In this document: one piece after another, positions 1-8,437 of the stretch
How positions within the stretch are numbered: position 1 is the stretch's first letter
Layout of the letters: each line of letters opens with the position of its first letter
Assembly: GCF_011174705.1 (NCBI RefSeq)
Contig: NZ_JAANIJ010000001.1
Location: 2,294,001 to 2,358,000, forward strand
From: Tessaracoccus coleopterorum
GTDB lineage: Bacteria; Actinomycetota; Actinomycetes; Propionibacteriales; Propionibacteriaceae
Length of the DNA: 64,000 nt
Direction of reading: 5' to 3'
Notes under the pieces: model-generated
Told to the model about the DNA's origin: nothing
The model's database searches: none
Seen by the model: only the letters and a program-made list of their open reading frames with translations
Program-made: the position numbers and the translations under genes

Positions 1-632
1 CGAAGGCCTGCAGCGTCGGGAGGCCTGCGATCAGGTCGGCGAAGTGGTTGGCGAGCCGGTCTGCCACGGCGAAGCTCCGTCGGGTCGCCTTCTCGGTGGT
101 CCACCCGATCAGGGCCATGAATACCGGGATGAGCGGGAGGGTGAAGGCGATGATGATGGCCGAGGGCCAGTCGGCGAGCAGGATCACGGCGCCGATGATG
201 AACGGGACGGTCGCGGCCAGCCCAAGTTGGGGCAGGTACTTCGAGAAGTAGCCGTCGAGGGAGTCGAGGCCCTGCGTGACGGTGCGCACCAGCGAGGCGG
301 ATGAGGTGCCCCGATGGGGTGCCGAGCCTGGCCCGCAGCACGTCGCGGCGCAGGTCGGACTTCACGGAGGCCGCGGCGCGGTGGGCCAGCACGGAGCTGA
401 GCCAGGCGAGCAGGCCGCGACCGGCGAACACCGCCAGGAGCGCCACCAGCGCGCCCTGCCAGCCGGGCGGGAAGCTCTTCGACGCGAATGCGGTGGTGAG
501 CCAGCGGGCGAGCAGGTCGGCCTGTGCGATCAGGAGGACCGCGGTGGCAACCCCGACGGCGACGGAGGCGATGAGGAAGCTGCGGGTGGCCCGTGCGCGT
601 TGCAGCAGCCTCGGGTGGATCGGTCCGGCCAT
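1..632 (-). CDS. cydD: CydD, thiol-reductant ABC exporter subunit (5' part, runs off the window)
   Basis: N-terminal membrane part of CydD, which with CydC exports cysteine/glutathione-type thiols and is needed to assemble cytochrome bd. The ATG at 630-632 opens a hydrophobic N-terminus, followed by the family-typical segment QGLDSLDGYFSKYLPQL and a membrane stretch ending in LANHFADLIAGLPTLQ. The ATPase domain lies beyond the window edge. One frameshift near 295-320 breaks the frame; both halves match the same family. It follows cydA and cydB in the usual order, 113 nt behind cydB. The identity rests on the N-terminal motif and the context. Confidence 0.85.
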   Translation of the reverse strand, partial: MAGPIHPRLLQRARATRSFLIASVAVGVATAVLLIAQADLLARWLTTAFASKSFPPGWQGALVALLAVFAGRGLLAWLSSVLAHRAAASVKSDLRRDVLRARLGTPSGHLIRLAGAHRHAGPRLPRRLLLEVPAPTWAGRDRPVHHRRRDPARRLALGHHHRLHPPAHPGIHGPDRVDHREGDPTELRRGRPARQPLRRPDRRPPDAAGL

Positions 633-745
633 TGCCTCAGTTTCCCATGTCGGTTCAAGCGGGTCGCCGTGGCGGACCCGGGTTGTGGCGAGGCCCGCCT
701 CCGCGGGGAGTCGGGCCTCGTTGCTGTCGGTCGGATCGGGTCGGC

Positions 746-1822
746 TCAGGCGGCCGGCTCGACCTCGTCGGGGATGTTCTTCGTCGAGATCCGCTTGCTG
801 AACACCCAGTAGGACCAGGCCTGGTAGGCGATCACGATCGGAACGAAGATGACTGCTGCCCAGGTCATGATCGTCAGCGTGGTCGGCGAGGACGCGGCCG
901 TGATCATGTTGAGACGGTCGGTGACCGCCACCGACTCGTCCTGCGCGAAGCCGATGTTGCCGTACATCTTGAAGAAGATGCCGACGAACAGCGTCACGAT
1001 GGACACGCCGGTGCCGATGAAGCCCCATCCGTCGCGGCCCTTGTTGATTGCGAATGCGGCCCCGAGGATGGCCAGGATCGAGAGGATGCCCGCGATCCAG
1101 GTGGCGACCCGGAAGTCTCCGAACTCGGAGGTGGCGGGCCAGAAGACGTTCTGGCAGATCACGAACAGTGCGACGAGCGCGGCCGCGACCCAGCCGAAGC
1201 GGCCGCCGAAGGTCTCGGCGCGGTCGTGGATGACGCCGCGGGTCTTCAGGGCGATGAAGGCCGAGCCGTGCACCAGGAACAGGACGACGAGCATGACGCC
1301 GCCGAGGAGGGCGAACGGCCCGAAGAGGCCCCAGAAGGAACCGTTCCAGTGCAGGCCGTCGTTGGCGAGCCCGATCACGAAGTTCGCGAACCCGACACCG
1401 AAGACCAGCGAGGGCAGGAACGAGCCGATGGTGGCGAACCAGTCGAGCGTGGTGCGATAGCGGCTGTCGGGATGCTTCGAGCGGTACTCGAAGGCGACGC
1501 CGCGCAGGATCAGGCCGACCAGCACGAGCAGGAGCGGGATGTAGAGACCGGAGAAGAGGCTGGCGTACCAGCCGGGGAAGGCGGCGAACATGGCGCCGCC
1601 GGCGGTCAGCAGCCACACCTCGTTGCCGTCCCAGACGGGGCCGATGGTGTTGACGATGACGCGCTTCTCCTTCTCGTTCCTGCCGAGAACGGGGATCAGC
1701 ATGGCGACGCCGTAGTCGAAGCCTTCGAGGAAGAAGTAGCCGAGCCACAGCACGGCGACCAGGATGAACCAGACCATCGTCAGCGTCGGGACGGTGACGG
1801 CACTTTCAAGCATGGTGAGCAT
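746..1822 (-). CDS. cydB: Cytochrome bd ubiquinol oxidase subunit II
   Basis: Integral membrane subunit II of the cytochrome bd quinol oxidase, which reduces oxygen to water at low oxygen tension. The 358 codons are uninterrupted, close to the family's usual length. The conserved GFDYGVAML and GPVWDGNEVWL segments lie in the first 70 residues, and about eight membrane helices can be seen. It starts 30 nt after the corrected cydA stop and is followed by cydD, so the three form one operon. It is one of the few long genes here without a frameshift. Confidence 0.95.
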   Translation of the reverse strand: MLTMLESAVTVPTLTMVWFILVAVLWLGYFFLEGFDYGVAMLIPVLGRNEKEKRVIVNTIGPVWDGNEVWLLTAGGAMFAAFPGWYASLFSGLYIPLLLVLVGLILRGVAFEYRSKHPDSRYRTTLDWFATIGSFLPSLVFGVGFANFVIGLANDGLHWNGSFWGLFGPFALLGGVMLVVLFLVHGSAFIALKTRGVIHDRAETFGGRFGWVAAALVALFVICQNVFWPATSEFGDFRVATWIAGILSILAILGAAFAINKGRDGWGFIGTGVSIVTLFVGIFFKMYGNIGFAQDESVAVTDRLNMITAASSPTTLTIMTWAAVIFVPIVIAYQAWSYWVFSKRISTKNIPDEVEPAA

Positions 1823-1852
1823 GGGTGGGTTTCCGTCCTCAGTACGCGAAGG

Positions 1853-3321
1853 TCAGGGGGCGTCGGGATCGGACTGGACCTCGACGGGCGCGACGTCGGG
1901 AGCCCCGCCTTCGCGTACTTGAGGAACAGCCAGACCTCCAGCACCGCGAGGGCGCCGTAGATCAACGTGTAGGTGATCATCGAGAACAGGACGTTGCCTG
2001 CGGGCACGGACGTCGAGACGCCCGAGGAGGTAGGCAGTACGCCCGCCACGATCCAGGGCTGGCGGCCCATCTCGGTGAAGATCCATCCGAAGGAGATCGC
2101 GAACAGCGGCAGAAGCGGCATCGCGAACATGGCGGTCGTCCAGATCGGTCCGGGCTTGGGTAGGCGGTCCTTGCGGACCAGCCACAGCGTCGCGATGCCG
2201 ATGGCGATGCCTGCGAAGCCGAGGCCGATCATGAGGCGGAACGTCCAGTAGGAGAGCGCCACGTTGGGCATCGGGTCGATGCCGGGGTAGTTGGCCGCGA
2301 GTTCCTCGGCGTACTGCTGCTGGAGCGTCGTCTGGGAGCCGTCGAAGCGACGGAAGCCCTCGGTCTTGAACTCCTCGCGGATGTTGTTGATGCCCTTGAC
2401 CTCTTCGTGGCCGGACAGGAACGACAGGAGGCCGGGGATCTCGATGGCGAAGACCTGCTCGGTTCCCTCGCGGTTGCCGATGGTGAGGATCGAGAACGGG
2501 GCGTTCTTCGTGGTGTAGAAGAGCCCCTCGGCCGCCGCCATCTTCATGGGCTGGACCTGGGTCATTACCTTCGACTGCTGGTCGCCCGAGATGATGGTGA
2601 CGACGGAGCCCGCGATGAGGACCCAGGCGCCGAACTTCGTGGCGAAGCGGTAGGTGCCGGTGTCGCCCACGCGCATCTCGCCGTCGCGGCGGATCTTGGC
2701 GAGGTGCCAGCCTGCGACGCCGGCAACGAGGCCACCGGCGACCATGTAGGCCGCGGCGATCACGTGCGGGAAGGTGACGAGAAGGACCGGGTTGGTGAGC
2801 ACCTCGAGGAAGCCTGCGACGCCGTCGAGTTCCGCACGGCCGTTGTTGAACACGGTTCCGACGGGGTTCTGCATCCAGGAGTTGGCGGCGAGGATGAAGA
2901 TCGCCGACAGCATGGTGCCGATGGCCGCGGCGTAGATCGTCATCAGGTGCAGCTTCTTCGGCAGCTTGTCCCAGCCGAAGATCCAGAGCCCGATGAACGT
3001 CGACTCGAGGAAGAACGCCAGGAGGGCCTCGAGCGCGAGCGGGGCGCCGAAGACGTCACCCACGAAGCGCGAGTATTCCGACCAGTTCATGCCGAACTGG
3101 AACTCCTGCACGATGCCGGTCACGACACCCAGCGCGAAGTTGATCAGGAACAGCTTGCCGAAGAACTTGGTGAGCCGGAGGTAAGCCTCCTTGTCGGTCT
3201 TCACCCACATGGTCTGGAAGACCGCCACCAGCATCGACATGGCGATGGTGATGGGCACGAAAAGGAAGTGGTAGACGGTCGTGATCCCGAACTGCCAGCG
3301 GGCCAACGTTACTTGATCCAT
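1853..3321 (-). CDS. cydA: Cytochrome bd ubiquinol oxidase subunit I (one frameshift near the 3' end)
   Basis: Haem-bearing subunit I of cytochrome bd. Visible landmarks are His18 in TTVYHFLF (haem b595 ligand position), the FPHVIAAAYM helix with the second conserved His, and EMGRQPWIV, which carries the conserved Met and the GRQPW signature. The length is about 489 residues. Near 1905 a run reads GGGG where five G would keep the frame; restoring one G gives the end APDVAPVEVQSDPDAP and a stop at 1853, while the uncorrected frame runs into cydB. ATG at 3321. It is first in cydABD and divergent from the BlaI-like gene. Confidence 0.94.
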
Positions 3322-3342
3322 GGTGGCAAGCTACTACGGGGG

Positions 3343-3355
3343 GTCGTAAAACGAC
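3343..3355. promoter_or_regulatory. Inverted repeat between cydA and the BlaI-like gene
   Basis: GTCGT-AAA-ACGAC is a perfect 5-bp inverted repeat, 21 nt upstream of the cydA start and about 45 nt before the regulator start. It sits in the only space that could hold both divergent promoters. A binding site for the adjacent repressor is inferred from position. It is not the classical BlaI TACA/TGTA box. Confidence 0.4.
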
Positions 3356-3400
3356 AACATGTCGCTAAGAAGTGGGGTGCTTGCCCCTATGCTTGCGGGC

Positions 3401-3757
3401 ATGGCGTCGAGAGGTGAACTCGAGCAGCGGGTGATGGAGCTGCTGTGGGGTCCCAGCGCGCCCCGAACCGTCGCGGACGTGCATCAGCAGTTGTCCGCCG
3501 AGCGGGAGCTCGCCTACACCACTGTGATGACGGTCCTCGACCGCCTGGCCAAGAAGGGCCTCGTCAAGCGCGAACTGGTGGCCCGGGCGTGGCAGTACCG
3601 GGCGGCGTCGAGCCAGGCGGTCGTGATCGCCGGAGAGATGGCAGCCCTGCTGGCGGTGGCGACGCCTGAGGTCCGTGTCGCCGCGCTGCGTGAGCTCACC
3701 GAGGGCTTGAGCGCCGAGGAGCGCGCGGCGCTCGGTGAGTCGGCAGACGCCCTCTGA
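3401..3757 (+). CDS. BlaI/MecI-family transcriptional repressor
   Basis: Small winged-helix repressor of the BlaI/MecI/CopY family. The N-terminal part has the family helix-turn-helix pattern (ELEQRVMELLW, then RTVADVHQQL, then YTTVMTVLDRLAKKGLV). A short helical tail probably dimerises. The ATG at 3401 puts the first helix at residue 4; an in-frame ATG at 3359 would add 14 residues without family resemblance. No BlaR/MecR sensor protease or beta-lactamase is adjacent; it is divergent from cydABD instead. Control of the oxidase operon or of itself is an inference. Confidence 0.82.
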   Translation: MASRGELEQRVMELLWGPSAPRTVADVHQQLSAERELAYTTVMTVLDRLAKKGLVKRELVARAWQYRAASSQAVVIAGEMAALLAVATPEVRVAALRELTEGLSAEERAALGESADAL

Positions 3758-3760
3758 GGT

Positions 3761-3860
3761 GCCGGGCCGGCGGCGAGGTACGAGTCGTCGCCCGTGTCGA
3801 AGCCACTCCCGTCGATGGGCAGCTACTCAACCAGAGCTTCTTGTCTTCTGCTGTGGCCGG
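3761..3860 (+). repeat. Intergenic repeat, copy 1 (direct)
   Basis: About 100 bp that recur with few differences at 4053-4151. Shared stretches include GGCGGCGAGGTACGAGTCGT, CCCGTGTCGAA and CTTCTTGTCTTCTGCTG. It begins just after the BlaI-like stop. The whole gap 3758-4190 (433 bp) holds this repeat family and no supportable gene. Confidence 0.8.
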
Positions 3861-3876
3861 GTCTCTGCACCGTGTC

Positions 3877-3933
3877 GGGAGTGATTTCGACACGGCCCGG
3901 CGCTTCGCGCGGGGCCGGCTCAACCGACTGCTG
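3877..3933 (-). repeat. Intergenic repeat, inverted partial copy
   Basis: The segment from CGGGAGTGATTTCGACACG to GGCTCAACCGACTGCTG is the reverse complement of the ends of copy 2 at about 4040-4102, with a diverged middle. The boundary words TTTCGACACG and CTCAACC resemble intergenic repeats seen in several actinobacterial genomes; that resemblance is from memory and was not searched. Confidence 0.65.
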
Positions 3934-4039
3934 GGGCCGGGTTCCTCTCGGGAGGGTACCGGGGGTTCCTGCTGTGCCCGGGCTTCTTGCTGTGGTCGGC
4001 TTCTTGCCCGGGCCACGGTGATCGTCGGGGTCGGCCATC

Positions 4040-4151
4040 AGCAGTCGGTTGAGCCGGGCCGGCGGCGAGGTACGAGTCGTCGCCCGTGTCGAAACCACTC
4101 CCGTCGATGGGCAGGTACGCAACCAGCGCTTCTTGTCTTCTGCTGGGGCCG
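4040..4151 (+). repeat. Intergenic repeat, copy 2 (direct)
   Basis: Direct near-copy of 3761-3860. It is preceded by CAGCAGTCGGTTGAGCC, the exact mirror of the end of the inverted copy. Short variants of the words CTGCTGTGG and GGGCTTCTTG continue up to 4175. It ends just before the ppk2 stop. Confidence 0.75.
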
Positions 4152-4190
4152 GGCTTCCTGCTGTGGTCGGGCTTCTTGCGTCCCCTCCTA

Positions 4191-5344
4191 CTACTTCTTC
4201 GCCTTCTTCGCGGACTTCTTCGACTTCTTCGCCGGAGCGACCTCAACCGTCTCGGCGGCGAGCGCCGGAGCGACCTCTTCGAGGAGCGCCCGCTTGTCGG
4301 CCAGCGTCGCCGCGAGATCGGCCTCCAGCTCGGAGCGCTTCGCCGCGATCACCTCCGCCGCCGTCTTCCGGGTTGTCTTGTCGGCGTGGGCGTCGATCAA
4401 CTGCGCCGCCTCGAGGTTCACGTCGACGCTGGCGTCGATCGCCTCCTGCACCACGACCCGCGTCTCCGCGAGCGAAGCGGCGAGCACCTCCGGCGTCATC
4501 GTCGCCGCGAGCCTGCGCCGCTCCTCCTCGGGCCTCCAGTCGGGCTTCGGCCAGCGCAGGTCCATCTCGATCAGGGTCCGGGTGAGAATCTCGGTGACGG
4601 CGAGCCGCGGGTACCACTTCCGGTCGGCCGGGAGCACGTACCAGGGTGCATGGTCGGTCGAGGTGCGCCGGAACACGTCCGCGTACGCCTCCTGGTACCC
4701 GTCCCACTTCAACCTCGCCGGGATGTCACTGGACGAGTACTTCCAGCGCTTGTCGGGGCGGTCGATCCGCTCCATGAGCCGCGTGGCCTGCTCGTCGTGG
4801 GACACCATCATCGCGAACTTCAACACAATGGTGCCGTCGTCGACGAGCCGCTTCTCCCACTCGTTGATCTCCTCGAATCGGGGCTCCCACACGTCGCGCG
4901 GGACGAGGTTGTCGACCCGCACCACGAGCACATCCTCGTAGTGGGAGCGGTCGAAGAGGCCGATCAGACCCGGCCGGGGAGGGCGTTCTCGATGCGCCAC
5001 AGGTAGTGGTGCCTGCGCTCCTCCTCGGTGGGGACCCCGAAGCTTCTGAGCGCGACGCCCTGGGGGTCGACCATGCCCATCACATGCCGGGCGATGCCGC
5101 CCTTGCCTGCGGTGTCGATGCCCTGGACCACCACGAGTACGCTGCGGGAGCCGCCCGACCGCCCGTCGGCGTAGAGGCGCTCCTGCAGCTCGCCCAACAA
5201 CCTGCCCCGCTCCGACATCAGGGCGGCCGCGGCTACCTTGTCGCCGGTGAACCCGGGGGTGGACCTCCGGTCGAAGGAGGTGAGGTCGAAGCCCTCCGTG
5301 ACGCGCAGGGCATCGCGGGGGTCGGCGGTCCACAGATCAGACAT
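4191..5344 (-). CDS. Polyphosphate kinase 2 (one frameshift)
   Basis: PPK2-family enzyme moving phosphate between polyphosphate and nucleotides. The Walker A stretch VVQGIDTAGKGG lies near residue 70, followed by PTEEERRHHYLWR; after the break come the Walker B region LIGLFDRSHYEDVLVVRV and the lid segment with conserved Arg/Lys. A missing C near 4970 splits the frame between ALPG and PGLIGLF, a continuous family motif. The protein is about 384 residues and ends in a long helical extension with a Lys/Ala-rich tail (KKSKKSAKKAKK), unusual for the core family and perhaps for polyanion binding. ATG at 5344 after GAAGGGACGAAG. It appears monocistronic. Confidence 0.9.
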
Positions 5345-5440
5345 CTTCGTCCCTTCAATCTTGCGGCATGAGTCTATCCGCGTGCCGCGGCGCCACCGAG
5401 GGTTTCCGTCCGATTCTCCGATTCCCGGTGCGCCCCCGGA

Positions 5441-6301
5441 TCAGCCGACGGTGAGGCGGATCTCGTTGTTCCAGGGGTCGAGCACCCCGAGGGTCTGCCC
5501 GTCGAATGTGGGGACGAAGCCGGCAAACCTCAGCCGCTCATCCGCCCTCCCCAACTCCTCGGCGGTGGGCACGAGGATGTCGACCACGCCCATGCCGAGG
5601 GTCCTGGAGCGCGGGCCGGCGCCGCGGGAGTTCCACACGTTCATCGCCATGTGGTGGTGATAGCCGCCTGCGGACACGAACAGGGCGCTGCCTGGGAACG
5701 CGAAGGTCTCGTCGAAGCCGAGGGCGCGGACGTAGAAGTCGCGCGCCGAATCGACGTCGCCCACCTGCAGGTGGACGTGCCCGAGCGAGGCCTCCGTCTC
5801 CGGCAGAGAGGTCGGGTCGATCCCGCCGAGCTCCCGGTTCACGAAGGCCGCGGGATCAATGTAGAGGGTGTCCATCTGCACCTGGCCGTCAACCCACCGC
5901 CACTCGGAGCGGGGCCGGTCGCGGTACAGCTCCACACCGTTGCCCTCGGGGTCGGTGAAGTAGAACGCCTCCGAGACGAGATGGTCTCCGGTGCCGGCGT
6001 GGGTCTCGGGGAACCTCGTGTACATGCTCACCAGGGTGGAGGCGAGGGCCCGCGGGTCGTCGTAGACGACGGCGGTATGGAACAGCCCTGCCTCGCCGCG
6101 GCGGGCGGGGCGCAGATCCCGGGACTCGGTGAGCCGCACGATCGGCCTGGTGCCGTGGCCGAGCGTGACGGATCCGGACTCGTCACTCAGCGGCCGCAGC
6201 CCGACGCCCTCGGTGTAGAAGGCGAGCTGGCGTGCCATGTCGGCAACGCGCAGCTCGAGCCGTCCCATCCGGGTGTCGCCCGCGAGGTTGTCGTTGGCCA
6301 T
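5441..6301 (-). CDS. Two-domain VOC extradiol dioxygenase, CatE-like
   Basis: Vicinal-oxygen-chelate protein with two tandem glyoxalase/dioxygenase folds, as in Bacillus CatE (catechol 2,3-dioxygenase). The second domain carries the metal triad as LGHVHLQV (His), GYHHHMAM (His) and WNNEIRL (Glu). The first domain has MGRLELRV where a metal His would be expected but keeps FTDPEGNGVELYRDRP, so it is probably structural. Starts at ATG 6301 with GGGAGGG 5 nt upstream; a TTG at 6313 overlaps that ribosome site and is rejected. Uninterrupted 287 codons. A palindrome 32 nt upstream suggests its own repressor. The substrate is not known. Confidence 0.8.
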   Translation of the reverse strand: MANDNLAGDTRMGRLELRVADMARQLAFYTEGVGLRPLSDESGSVTLGHGTRPIVRLTESRDLRPARRGEAGLFHTAVVYDDPRALASTLVSMYTRFPETHAGTGDHLVSEAFYFTDPEGNGVELYRDRPRSEWRWVDGQVQMDTLYIDPAAFVNRELGGIDPTSLPETEASLGHVHLQVGDVDSARDFYVRALGFDETFAFPGSALFVSAGGYHHHMAMNVWNSRGAGPRSRTLGMGVVDILVPTAEELGRADERLRFAGFVPTFDGQTLGVLDPWNNEIRLTVG

Positions 6302-6332
6302 GGTCCCTCCCAAAAACTTGTAGCGTCAAGTA

Positions 6333-6344
6333 TTGAAGCTTCAA
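6333..6344. promoter_or_regulatory. 12-bp palindrome upstream of the CatE-like gene
   Basis: TTGAAGCTTCAA is a perfect 12-bp palindrome centred 37 nt upstream of the ATG, in an A/T-richer stretch than its surroundings. It fits a MarR- or HxlR-type operator; catE genes in Bacillus are controlled by the MarR-type MhqR. No such regulator is encoded next to it, so the cognate protein is unknown. Confidence 0.5.
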
Positions 6345-6375
6345 CCATATTAGGTCGAGGGTGTCCCGGAAGCAA

Positions 6376-6406
6376 GGGGACGCCCCGCGGTTTCCGCGGG
6401 CGTCCC
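6376..6406 (-). terminator. Hairpin after the ABC exporter operon
   Basis: GGGACGCCCCGCGG, loop TTT, CCGCGGGCGTCCC: a 13-bp stem with one bulged base, 33 nt beyond the exporter stop. No clear T run follows on the minus strand. It also separates the operon from the CatE-like promoter. Confidence 0.55.
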
Positions 6407-6438
6407 ATCTCCGTGACCGATCGGGGTCGGTCCTCCGC

Positions 6439-8437
6439 TCAGCTGGCCTGGTCGTCCAACTCGTCGACGGCCGACGAGAACTGCGACTGGTAGAGGTCGA
6501 AGTACGCGCCGTGCCTGGCGAGCAGCTCGTGGTGGTTTCCCTGCTCCACGATCGCGCCGTTCTCCATCACGAGGATGAGGTCGGCGTCGCGGATCGTTGA
6601 GAGGCGGTGCGCGATCACGAACGACGTGCGCCCGGAGCGGAGCGCCGACATGGCCTTCTGCACCAGCAGCTCGGTACGGGTGTCGACCGAGCTCGTCGCC
6701 TCGTCGAGGATCAGGATGCTCGGATCGGCAAGGAACGCCCGCGCGATCGTCAGCAACTGCTTCTCACCGGCGGAGACGTTCGATCCCTCCTCGTCGATCA
6801 CGGTGTCGTAGCCGTCGGGCAACGAGTGCACGAACCGGTCCACGAACGTGGCCCGGGCGGCCTCCATGATCTCTTCCTCCGTGGCACCCTCCCGGCCGTA
6901 TGCGATGTTCTCGCGGAGCGTGCCGCCGAACAACCAGGTGTCCTGCAGCACCATGCCGATGTTGGAGCGCACGACGCTGCGGGGGACGCCCGCGATGTCG
7001 GTGCCGTCGATCATGATCCTGCCGCCGTCCAGGTCGTAGAACCGCATCAGCAGGTTCACGAGCGTGGTCTTGCCCGCTCCGGTGGGGCCGACGATGGCGA
7101 CGGTCTGACCGGGGTGGGCCAACAGGTCCAGGCCTCGGATCAGGGGCTGATCGGCCGAGTAGGAGAACGCGACGTCCTGGAACTCGATGCGGCCCTGGAT
7201 CTCCGAGGGGAGCGTGCCCGTCGGTTCGGCCGACATCTCCTCGGCGTCGAGCAGTTCGAAGACCCGCTCGGCGGATGCCACACCCGACTGCAGGAGGTTT
7301 GCCATCGAGGCGACCTGGGTCAGTGGCTGGGTGAACTGCCGCGAATACTGGATGAAGGCCTGCACGTCGCCGATGTTCATGGTGCCCGACGCGACGCGGA
7401 GCCCACCGATCACGGCGATCACCACGTAGTTCAGGTTCCCGACCAGGAACATCACGGGCATGATGATGCCGGAGATGAACTGGGCACCGAAGCCCGCCTT
7501 GTACAGCTCCTGGTTGTGCTTCCCGAACGCCTCCTCGACCTCGCGCTGGCGGCCGAAGACCTTGACGAGCGAGTGGCCGGTGTAGGCCTCCTCGATGTGG
7601 GCGTTCAGCTCTCCGGTCGACTTCCAGTTCTGTGCGAACAGCTTCTGGGAGCGCTTGCCGATGACGCCGGTGACGACCATCGCGACGGGCACCGACAGCA
7701 GGGCCACCAGCGCGAGCGTCGGGAGATCCACATCATCATGACGAGCACGCCGATGAGCATCAGCACGGCGTTCAGGAGCTGCGACATCGTCTGCTGCAGC
7801 GTCTGGGACACGTTGTCGATGTCGTTGGTGACGCGGCTGAGCACCTCTCCGCGCGCCTGACGGTCGAAGTAGGACAGCGGCAACCGGTCGAGCTTCGCCG
7901 ACACCTCCTGGCGCATCCGGTAGATCGTGCGCTGCACGGCGCCGTTGAGGACCCAACCCTGCACCGCGGAGAACGCGAAGGACAGGAGGTAGAGGCCCAG
8001 CACGATGAGAAGCACCCGGCTGATGGCGCCGAAGTCGATGCCCTGACCGATCACGAAGTCCAGGTTGCGCAGCATGTCGGCAAGGTCTGTCTGGCCGTTC
8101 GCGACCAGCTGCTCCAGCAGCTGCTCCTTCGTGGTGCCCGCAGGCACCTGGGTGCCGAGCTGCCTGCCCATGATGCCCGCGAGCATCAGGTCGGTGGCCC
8201 GGCCCAGGATCTTCGGGCCGACCACGCCGAGCGCGACGGACAGCACGCCCATCGTGATGGCGATGATGAGGCTCACGCGCTGCGGGCGCAGGTGCGTCAG
8301 GAGGCGACGCAGTGAGACGCCGAAGTTGGCGGCCTTCTCCCCGGTGCCTCCGCCGGGGCCGTGGCCGGGTCCGCCGCCGCGGGTCGGGCCGTACTTGGGG
8401 CGTTCGTTCGCCTTGACGGGGTTGTCTTTTCGCTCAT
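6439..8437 (-). CDS. Heterodimeric multidrug ABC exporter, second subunit (frameshifts)
   Basis: Half-transporter with six membrane helices followed by an ATPase. The ATPase shows Walker [11 protein letters not shown]-loop [11 protein letters not shown], signature NVSAGEKQ (the SGG of the usual LSGGQ altered), Walker [11 protein letters not shown] and the H-loop AHRLST. A Gly-rich N-terminal leader (residues about 15-35) is visible after correction. One C is missing near 8415 and another near 7725. ATG at 8437 overlaps the previous stop as ATGA. About 667 residues. The family exports drugs or lipids; the real substrate cannot be read from sequence. Confidence 0.85.

Noticed and set aside
593..1960. 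Long open frame on the plus strand across cydB and cydA
   Set aside because: It is antisense to well-supported cydB/cydA, with the His/Asp/Arg-rich composition typical of reverse frames in high-GC genes and no family features. The same applies to 2407-3417 and 6607-7860.
6301..6313. TTG 6313 as start of the CatE-like gene
   Set aside because: It lies at the edge of the GGGAGGG ribosome site that serves ATG 6301, and adds only four residues.
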